Shown: positions 42,830 to 52,400 of the stretch, piece by piece
Position numbering within the stretch: position 1 is the stretch's first letter
Layout: every line of letters begins with the position of its first letter
NCBI GenBank assembly: GCA_029204225.1
Contig: CM055100.1
Location: 60,590,560 to 60,654,559 of the forward strand
Length of the DNA stretch: 64,000 nt
From: Diphasiastrum complanatum
Taxonomy: Eukaryota > Streptophyta > Lycopodiopsida > Lycopodiales > Lycopodiaceae
Direction: 5' to 3'
Position numbers and translations under genes: made by a program
Notes under the pieces: generated by a model
Told to the model about the DNA's origin: nothing
Databases searched by the model: none
What the model saw: the letters and a program-made list of their open reading frames with translations, nothing else

Positions 42830-45632
42830 TGCTGTAAGGATAGCAGCAAAGCGTGGGACATGTTCAATAGTAATAGAATCGTTACACGCCTTCGTAGCTT
42901 TATATCGGAAGACTGGGAAACGGTTCATGATGAACACTTTGCCCATTGTCAACAACTCATAGGACTCTCAGCCTCAAGGCACCCCACTTCTCTACTGCCG
43001 CCTTTGTCGCACTCTACATCTTGGACAAGTTGGTGAGTATTCTCGTGCAGCTCGAGCTTTAGCTCCTCTCATGTCCGCTCCCTCTTCTACTGATATTGTT
43101 GTTGCTCTTCAAGCTCTTCATCTTGCTTCTGAAGGCTTTCTTCCCTTGTTTGTGGAGGACTTTGTGCCTAATGTTGAATTGGTTTTTGACTGTGATTCTT
43201 TCTCTCATGCCTTCCATTGTAGTCCGCGTATTGCTGTTGGTGGTCCCTCCGGTTTGGTCTATGAACACCTATGTGATTGCTTTCCGCTCGAGGACTCTGC
43301 TAGTGGCTTTGTTCAACTCTTTCAAGTCTGCTCTTTTATCGCCTCGAGTCACATTCCTTCTTCTGTTGCACGTCTTGTCTGCGTCTTGTTTGATCGCCAT
43401 GACTAAAGCCTTGGGTGGCATCCGTCCTATCGCTGTTGGTGAAGTCCTCCTCCGTCTTGTAAGTCGCTCTATCTGTTTTCAATTTCAACAGATTTTTGTA
43501 TGTTTTCTCTCTCCTCATCAGTTTGGCGTCTCTACTCCTGACGGCTGTGAAGCTGTCATTTATGGTTTGCGTGCCATACTTGATTTCCATTCTGACTGGG
43601 TTGTTCTCCAAGTGGATGTTTCCAATGCCGTTAACTCTATTTCTAGAGCTGCGGGCAACTGGTGATAAGCTGGCTCAGCTTATCCCATTTGTGTGGACTC
43701 CCCTCTTTTACAGTGACCATGTGTGCTTTGGGGATCTTTCTACTATCCAGTCTGCAGCAAGTACTCGTCAAGGTGATCCTTTGGGTGGTCCTTTCGCTCT
43801 GGCTCATTTTTGTGCCCTTCAAGCTTCTGCAGAGGCCTTTCCCTCACGCTTATTTATTTTGGTTGCTGATGACACTCATATTTTTGGTCCTGCTCGTACG
43901 GTGCTCCACGCCTTTCATCATTTCTCTGAGCATCTGGCTTCTCTTGGTTTGTCTATTCAACCTCGCAAGTGTTCAGTGTGGTCTCCAACAGGTCTTCCCC
44001 TGGACTTTGTTCCTCCTCAAGGCTTCCGTGCTCTTTCGGATGACATTCGCATTATGGGTGTTCCTTATGGTTCTGCTTTCTTCAACTCTGCTTTTTTTGA
44101 TGAGGCTCTCCAAGAGGATGTTGCTCATTCAGATATGCTTCCCCGATTTAGGTCACGTTTGGCATCTTGACGTCTTGCTTATCTAGCGTCCTTCTTATCT
44201 GCTGTGGACTTTCCTCCCTACTCAAGACTTTTTGCATCTTCTCTCTTCCTTTGATAGCTCTATTATGGATATTTTTGGCCGTCTTTTTGGGCCCTCGTTC
44301 TTTGGATGGTGTGGAGACCGTTTCAGTTCAGAACCAGGCTTGGTTACCCATTTCTTGTGGAGGTGTGAGTCTTCTCTCTACAGTTTCTTCTGCACCTGCA
44401 GCTTTTCTTGGAAGCTAGGCTCTTGTTGCCCTTGCTTTGTCATCTCAGTTCCTTTATGGCCTTCGCCCTCTCTTGGCGGATTGCATTGCTCGTGTGGATA
44501 GCGGTTCTCTGCCTTTTCAGCCCCTCCTCATCATTGCGCGGGAGCTACTCCCCCTCTCCGCTTGGAAGCTGGGCTCTTGTTGCCCCTGCTTTGTCTTCTT
44601 GGTTGCTTTATGGCCTTCGTCCTCTCTTGGCGGATTGCATTGCTCATGTGGATAGCGGTTCTCTGCCTTTTCAGCACTTCCTCATCGTTGCACGGGAGCT
44701 ACTCCCCCTCTCCGCCCAAGCATGTCTTCCTCCCTTTGAGCCACTCCTCACTTTCAGTTCAGATCACCTGCAAGAGACCCTCTTAAAGTGCGTGCACGAG
44801 CAAACCCTTTCCAACATGCTCTTTGTGGCACCTTCGGCGTTGCATCGAGCTCGACTTCTTTCTTGTGCGAGGGCTTTGCTGTCAGCTCGACCTATTATTC
44901 CTTTCTTTCGGTTGTCTTCAGCCATCTTCACCATTGCTCTTCGTCTTCGCTTTGGGGCTACCTCATCCTTCGGTCTTGGGTCTCTCCAGGTGTGTTTTTG
45001 GTCACCCTATTGATGCTCTTTGTCCTTATGGGAGTGAGCGCACAACTACGCATGATGTTGTCAGAACTGCAGCGGCCGCTATAGTCGAAGATGGAGGATT
45101 CCATGTCCTCAGAGAGCAGTCTCATGTCCTTCCTTCTACCGTGTCCCACTCTTCCCGCAGACGTATTGACATTGTCCTCTCCCGGGATAGGCTTCGTACT
45201 TTGGCAGATGTTGTTGTTGCTGATCCCACACGTGGTGACCTACTGCCTCGCTCTGCCTTCACACAAGGAGAAGCGGCAGGTGTGACAACACAAGAGAAAG
45301 AAAAAAACTACTCCGACAGGCACCCTACTGATGCCTTCATTCCCTTGGCAATCGAGATTTATAGCACTTTGAATCGACGCTTTGAGGAATTTCTTCGCGT
45401 GTGTTCTCATCAGGCGGCAGAGTGTCAAGGTATTCCAGGTTCTATTCTCGTGGCTTCTTTCAAACAATGTATTTTTATTGCCCTGCAACGTGCTCAGGCC
45501 CTATCAATCCTGCAACGGGCGACGGTGGCTGGGTCTGCTACATCTCATTTCCCTTCATTAGCCGGCCCACCACCTCTTCACTTTTCTGATCTGCTGCAGT
45601 CAGTTGGCAGACTTCCACTAACATCATCATAG
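42830..45632 (+). pseudogene. Non-LTR retroelement with RT, zinc-finger-like and restriction-like endonuclease regions
   Basis: Plus-strand blocks in shifting frames: RLRSFISEDWETVHDEHF, then VGEYSRAARALAPL (about 42900-43070); GGPSGLVYEHL; ALGGIRPIAVGEVLLRLVSR with SPHQFGVSTPDGCEAVIYGL and WVVLQVDVSNAVNSISRAA (RT palm, 43400-43655); QGDPLGGPFALAHFCAL and the active site FILVADDTHIFGPA (43770-43900); then KCSVWSPTGLPLDF. From 44823 come a CVFGHPIDALCPYGS finger-like segment with THDVVRTAAAAIVEDGG, then RRIDIVLSRDRLRTLADVVV, EKEKNYSD and FIPLAIEIYST, resembling the PD-(D/E)XK endonuclease C-terminus of R2-like elements. Frameshifts near 43390, 43655 and 44170 and a tandem duplication inactivate it. 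No AP-endonuclease was seen. Confidence 0.72.
44407..44714 (+). repeat. 154-base tandem duplication in the non-LTR element
   Basis: Copies 44407-44560 and 44561-44714 share GGCGGATTGCATTGCTC and GATAGCGGTTCTCTGCC with few differences. The period is not a multiple of three, so it shifts the frame within the region between RT and the finger-like segment. Confidence 0.85.
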
Positions 45633-46120
45633 TTTTTGCACCTTTATTTTTAATGCCAAGATATGAATAAATCTTAGTTTTAGTGCAAGCTTCGCTCTTG
45701 TTTAAGCTTACATTTGCTTAAACTTCCCTTCGGGGTGTATATATATTTTTCATCAATGTACCTACTAGTTTTTTCTATGAATAAATGCACCAGGGTTTTT
45801 CTTTCTTCAACTTTCTTGGGTCAGCTTGCATTCAATGCTTTGCCATTCCGGCATGATGATCACATGGATGCAACAATCATCACCTTAGTGAAATAGATTC
45901 AAAAATCTTGAATATTTCATTTCCAAAGTGCAATGAGATCACGAGCCAAAGGAAGATGACATGCACAAAGGAAATATGACCCTCTTTGGGAAGCTAGAGA
46001 AGAGGGCCATCTCACTAGTGGCCTACGTAGATCACGAGATGAGTTGTGCATGTGAAGAGCCTCTTAATCATGCAACCAATCTAGGGAATCATCTTGGCCA
46101 AGGCCTTCCCTAGAACAAAG
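45633..46120. other. Tail of the non-LTR element and intergenic spacer
   Basis: AATAAA-type signals follow the element's reading frame at about 45666 and 45780. No poly(A) tract or target duplication could be defined. The spacer then runs into the RPL17 promoter region with no other gene. Confidence 0.45.
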
Positions 46121-46131
46121 GCTTCCCACAT

Positions 46132-46336
46132 GGCCAGGGACTTCTACCCAATCCGTGCCTCTAACCAACTCCGAGGGCTCCCTTGGCCAGGGACTTTTCT
46201 CTATACCTAACCTTGAGGGCCGTATACCTCATCGCTTGGGCTACTGCCCTTAGGGCAGGGTACACAAACATGGAAAATGCTCAGGCCATGGACTTCCTTT
46301 AAAAAGCCTCAGGCCAGGCCATGGACTTCCTTTAAA
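46132..46336 (+). promoter_or_regulatory. Repeated GGCCANGGACTT motif upstream of RPL17
   Basis: Four copies: GGCCAGGGACTTC (46132-46144), GGCCAGGGACTT (46185-46196) and two of GGCCATGGACTTCCTTTAAA (46284-46303, 46317-46336). The last two are identical over 20 bases. They lie 150-360 bases upstream of the RPL17 start codon. Whether they bind a factor is unknown. Confidence 0.5.
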
Positions 46337-46339
46337 GTG

Positions 46340-46361
46340 AAACCCTAATTCAAAACCCTAA
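46340..46361 (+). promoter_or_regulatory. Two telo boxes of the RPL17 promoter
   Basis: AAACCCTAA at 46340-46348 and again at 46353-46361. Paired telo boxes just upstream of the transcription start are characteristic of plant ribosomal-protein genes, where they support coordinated expression in dividing cells. A GA repeat (about 46368-46386) and GGCGAG repeats follow in the likely 5' UTR. Confidence 0.8.
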
Positions 46362-46489
46362 AAAGCCGAGAGAGAGAGAGAGAGGGAGAAGGCGAGGGCG
46401 AGGGCGAGAGCGGCTGCTGCTGCTGAAGGAAGGAGTGGTTTCGGATTTGCTATCCGCCTGCTGTTCGTGGCTGCATCAGATCTGCAACA

Positions 46490-49400
46490 ATGGTGCATCA
46501 TCACCCTCTCAACCTTACTTCCTGCTTTCCTCTAAATATTTTGTGTAATGTGTAGATCGGTTGGGGTTTCATTCATGCACAGGGCTTTCTCCCTACCTTC
46601 ATAGCATAGCATTGTATTATTTTGTTTTGATTCATCTGACATTCATTTTTGCGGAATAGTCCTGCTTGTTTGGTGTATAAAGTCGAAGTATTGTGAAAAT
46701 GATTGATTTATGTTTAAGATCTTAGCATCATATGTAATTTCTTTAAGTCTGGCTGGATCTTATCATTCTGGTTTCATTGCTAAAGCATAGCTATACGTAA
46801 TTTTCACACATTTAAGCTCTGCTGGATGGATGGATGATGCAGGTGAAGTATGCGCGTGAGCCAGATAATCCTACCAAGTGTGAGTATTTTGTTTATGGGT
46901 TTCTTTGAAAACCTTTACGTTATCTTCTGAATTTGGCCAATTTTATAAGGCTTTAATCTTGCCTAATTCTTTAAACTCTTCTGTTTGTCAGTTTTCTGTA
47001 TGTGTGACTGAAGGCGCAGTAATATATTCGATGATTGTCCTTGTCTGGTTTTTTGAGAAGCAAGCATGCGAGCTGACTAAGGATATTTTCACCTTTTGCT
47101 CCTATTCCTTACAGTCCTCAGCCGCAGGCTTTTGCGATCATCGGTAGTTTATTGTTGGTAAAGCCTTTCATAATGAGTCGTTAATATATTCGACGATTGG
47201 CCTTGTTTGGTTTTTTGAGAAGCAAGCATGCGAGCTGATTAAGGATATTTTCACCTTTTGCTCCTATTCCTTACAGTCCTCAGCCGCAGGCTTTTGTGAT
47301 CATCGGTAGTTTATTGTTGGTAAAGCTTTTCATAATGAGTCGTTAAAAGAGCATTTTCCTTGTTTATATTTTTGCTTCAGTGTCTTTGTGTTATAGTGGT
47401 GAGGGCTAGGCATTAAGATAAGTCATAGCCTTAAATCGGCCTGCCTTGAAAAATTCGACCACGTACTCCTTCAGCCTTCTGAGCACATTTTGCGCTGATA
47501 CAGGATCAGCCTTTCACAACCTGCAATTTGTCTGATAGATGTTGCATGTTTTGAGTATCAGCAACACCTTGTCCTTAATCAGTTTTTGTAATCTGTCCTA
47601 TGATTTTGGTTTTTTTTATTAATAGCCTGAAAGTTCATTGTTCTAGGCTGTGGCTATGAGGAGATAAATTTCCCGAAGATGAGGTGAACCCACCATTCTC
47701 AGCTCTGAGCACTGCCCAGTAGCAGTTCCGTTGCTTGGTTTCAGATGATTAACCCCCAATATCTGTTATTCACTTCAATCGTAACCAGCAATTCATGGGC
47801 TGCAAAACGATTTGCAGTTACTGAAGCAAATCCAGATCGTTTTTGCATATACTGAATCAAATCGTTTGTGCAGAAACGGATTTGTAGATATAATCATTGG
47901 CTATTCATTTCAGTTGTATCTGCTTCAATATTTCTGCTATTCATTTGGATTGCAACCAGATGAGAAAAAAATTTGCAAATTTTTTTGCGATCTGGGACAG
48001 CGTTTCTGGTCCCGGATCGCACATTCCGGATCATTTTTGCAGCGGATCGCAATCCGCTGCAACCTTGTTTAGAATATTGACCTAAAATCTACATTATTGG
48101 AGTAGCTTGCTATGGAGGCCTTGCTAGAGTACATTTTGATGGAGTATTTGTATAAAAAACAAAAGAGACTTGCAATTATTGCAAATATAGTCTATATCAA
48201 GAAGAAAGACTGTGACAGGCTATCTTCCAATTTTTGACATTTGGTGACATATTCTTAGTTGAACATAGATGATTCCAGAAATGTTCTTTATAAGGCTCAA
48301 CAAAATGCCTCTTTGTTGCAGCTTACCTATGTGAACAAGCTACTACAGGCTGATGCTATTTGCACTTTATGACTGGCAATTGATTGAGTTCACAACTTAA
48401 AGCAAATTCGTAGCAGAGCTTGCAGCATACCAACAAAAAATCTTTCAGCAGAATTATGGTTTTTCTTACACACACACACACACACATATTATATTATATT
48501 ATATACATCGTAGAATATGTGAACCGTGGACGGTTCACCATGGTTCTGAGAACTGTACAGTGAACCGTACGGTTCACAAAGATTGGTTTCCAGAACCGTG
48601 GTAATTAAATAATTAATTAATAAATTAATTTTTTTTTTTACTTCCATGAGTGCCAAAAACAGTGCCATGAGTGCCAAAAACATTGATAGAAATTCCAACC
48701 ATTTGTATTCCTGAGTGATACAGTTTAAAACAGTGAGTGCCATAAACACATTTTTTTTTTACAGTGAGTGCCACAGATTCTATGACAGTGACTGCCAAAA
48801 ACAGTAGTGAAATGAGTGCCAAAGACAGTGAAATGAGGGCCAAAAGTCCGTGGGAGGAGTTTGGGGGAAAGGGTCATAAAAAAAAAATTAATTAATTAAT
48901 TACAAGAACCGTACCACGGTTCATGAACCGTGGTACGGTTCACCCCACGGTTCCCAGGACCCACGTATATATAGACATCATAATTGCTGCCCATGTTCTG
49001 GAACACTTTTTGGAACATGGAATGTGCTTATTTTTTATTTTTTTGTGTTTTAATGTTTCAATTAGTTTCTAATGTTTGTAAATTTGTTTAGGTTTTTTAT
49101 TTTTAGTACTAGAAATCAGTTTCTATTGATTTTTTTGAACTTATTAGTTTACAAAATACATGTCCTGATAGTGGAACTCTGCTGGTGCGCAGCATGTTTC
49201 GCTGCAACTATGATATTATGAATCTAACCATATTTGAAGTTTTGGCAACATAAACCCTAATTATGTAAACCTTTGTGATCCTGTCTTTTTATGCAATCTA
49301 ACCCATTCAAATCTTTGGAGATTGTGTCAGAGTTTATGAGCTGCCAATGGCAAAATGCCTAAATATGACATGCTTTTCTACGTCTCTGATGTTCTGTTTG

Positions 49401-52400
49401 TTGAGCCCTGTTTGCCAAGTGAAACACTGTACTATACAAAATTATGGTGATAACTGATTTGCACTTTCTTAACAGTTTTGTGCATCGCTTCTTGCATGGT
49501 CTAAATCTCACTTCTATTTGTTCATGTGTGTATGTTCAGCTTGCAAAGCCAGGGGATCTGACTTACGTGTCCACTTCAAGGTGACTACTTTATAGTCTAT
49601 GTTATTGCTCAGTATTTTACCTTGAACTTGTAAGATATTTTCAAATCGAAATTTTTTGAAATTTTGTAGCAAAAATTATAAAAAGCTGTAGTGTAATTAC
49701 ACCTTTCTTGTCCATAAGAAGCCTTAGGCAGATGCGTGAAACATTGAATATTGACTTAGATCTTCACAATCCTTTTTCTTGGCTATTACATCACATGTGA
49801 AGTTTGAAATTGGCTGATTGTAGAGCTGCACAGAAATGAAAAACGCTATACGAGATCTTGCTGTGCATTGAAGGGGTTTTTATTGTTCTTCCATTTGGTG
49901 ATGTAGAATACTCGTGAAGCAGCCCAAGCCATCAAAAGGTTGCAGCTATCAAAGGCAAAGCGCTATCTGGAGGATGTTATAGCTCACAAGCAAGCAATCC
50001 CTTTCAGGCGCTTTTGTGGGGGAGTGGGCAGAACGGCTCAGGCTAAGGCTCGCCACTCCAATGGTCAAGGTCGGTGGCCTGTGAAATCAGCTGAGTTTCT
50101 TTTGGGACTTCTAAAAAATGCTGAGAGCAATGCAGAGGTACAAGTTGATTTTACTTCCTCTGCTCCATTTGTTTCTATAGCATAATGCTTGTCAAACATC
50201 TAATGCTAGTTGTCAATCTATTTTGTTATGAAACCATTTTTACTGGTACTCTTCAATGGTGCGGACTAAGTTTCTTCTATAGTATCTACTGGAAGCTTTT
50301 TGGAAACGAGAGGCTGTTGTTAGCTCACAGACAACGTGGCTTGCTACTGTTCGTATCTTATATTCACAAATTGAATGATTTGAGTTGGGTAAAGAGATAT
50401 GTATGTCTCTAAGGTAGCAGGACCTGGACCCGTGTCCGGGTCCGGACGTGTTCACCCCGGACGCACTTTTTTTTTTATGATTTTTTTTTAGTGTATTTTA
50501 GTGTTAAAGAAAAAAAGGACGCGTCCTGGTCCGGACGCCGGATGCAGACGCGAAAAGGCCACGTCCGGCCCAGACCCTTACTATATACACAGTAATGAAT
50601 GATATAGAAACGTTTCAATTTAGTCATGGCTTAGAGATATTGTTAGCTTTTAATAGTTGTTTTTTGCTTTCACAGTTTATCACTTTAACAAGTTGTCCAT
50701 AATGCTGTTCTATTGTCATTGTCTAGAATTATTGATTTTGAATGTGAAAGATGCTATTTTGATCAAAGTTTTTTTTGGCTATCTTGCACTTCCAAGGTCA
50801 AGTCTTTGGTTGTTTAATAACCTGAAAGCTTAATTTGGAAGTTGGCATCTGTAACTGGCCTGTCTATGGGAACTGTGTTGATTTTTGCTCAACGTTTGCC
50901 CTTTTTCAGGTAAAAGGACTGGATACAGAGACCCTTTTTGTGTCTCATATTCAGGTCAATAAAGCTCAGAAGCAGCGTAGGCGCACCTACCGAGCTCATG
51001 GAAGAATCAATCGTAAGTGCAGTTTCTCTCCCGAAGTGTTTTAGGTGTGAAATGAACTGCATTTCTGTGATCCATAGAACCCACGGTTCTCAGAACCGTG
51101 GGAGGAAACGTACCACGGTTCCTTGAACCGTGGTACGGTTCCTCTATTTAATTAAATAAATAAATAAATAATTAATTAATTAACTAATACCAAATTTACA
51201 GATTTCACAGATGATTTCATACTGTTCACAGATGATACAGATTTCACATGATGTACAGATGATTTGACACAGATGGTTTCACAGATTTCACAGATGATAT
51301 CACAGAATTCACAGATTTCACAGATTTTTTTGCATATTTTTGGGTTATTTTTGGGGGAAACTAAAAAAAAATAAATTAATTAATTAATCAGTACGGTTCA
51401 CCACGGTTCTGGGTAAAAAATTTTAAGAACCGTACGGTTCTCAGAACCGTGGTGAACCGCTAACGGTTCATTAATTCTATGCTGTGATCCTATCATTTCT
51501 TTATATGTACTTATACCGTCTCATATGTACATGGCCTCTTTCCTGTCATTAGTGCAAACTACTTTTCTTGGTATTTAGTTACTTTGGCTTTAAAGTCTTA
51601 GCTAATTAGTCAGTCGATTATTGGATTTTTAAAGTGTTGTTTGCCCTGTATTGTGACAGCATACATGTCTTCTCCCTGCCATATTGAGTTGATATTGTCT
51701 GAGAAGGAGGTGACGGTAAAGAAAGAGGTAAAGATCATACACATTGTGATTTAGCTAGAAGTAATATTTGAGCTTCATGAATTTACCAATCATTCAAAAA
51801 ACAATCAATGTTATGAAAATGTTCAGATTTTATAGTATTATAAAGTTAAATATGCCTTTTTGTGAGATTTTTTACGTAGTTACTGGGTTCCATCAAGTCT
51901 GCTGTAACTCATGAAATTTTTTACGTAGTTACTGGGTTCCATCAAGTCTGCTTTAACTCGTGAAAATTTTTATGTAGTTCCTGGGTTCCATCAAGTCTGC
52001 TTTAACTCGTGAGATTTTTTATGTAGTTACTCTGTTCCATTAAGCCTGCTTTAACTCAATTATGCAGACGGTATAGTTTTGAGAGCTAAATGACTATCTG
52101 CTTTAATATAATTATGAAGGCAGCATAGTATTGGGAGCAAGATTATATAGGGTAGATGCCCGCAGTTTCTGACTTGTCATTTAATTTCAAGCATTGTCTT
52201 TGAATTTGATTGATTACTCAGGAACTCACAATTGTCTGATTATTTTCTTATTTTTGGTGGTTGGTGGTTGCATTTCAATGTTATTGGGCTTTGAGATTGT
52301 ACGAATGGTCAGGGAGATTTTTTGCTGCATTCTGATTTTATGAACTTAATATTTTTTCTCACCTATTTCATCATCCGAATCATCAGCATGTTTATGCATG

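Noticed and set aside
43336-43611. Minus-strand frame over the non-LTR RT
   Set aside because: It is the reverse of the plus-strand RT palm region, which carries the recognisable motifs.
46837-46842. Alternative RPL17 start ATGCAG just before exon 2
   Set aside because: It would give MQVKY. The family begins MVKY, and an upstream ATG next to a GT donor restores this exactly.
51863-52057. Regularly spaced repeat resembling a CRISPR array
   Set aside because: The copies abut with no unique spacers, and the location is an intron of a eukaryotic gene.
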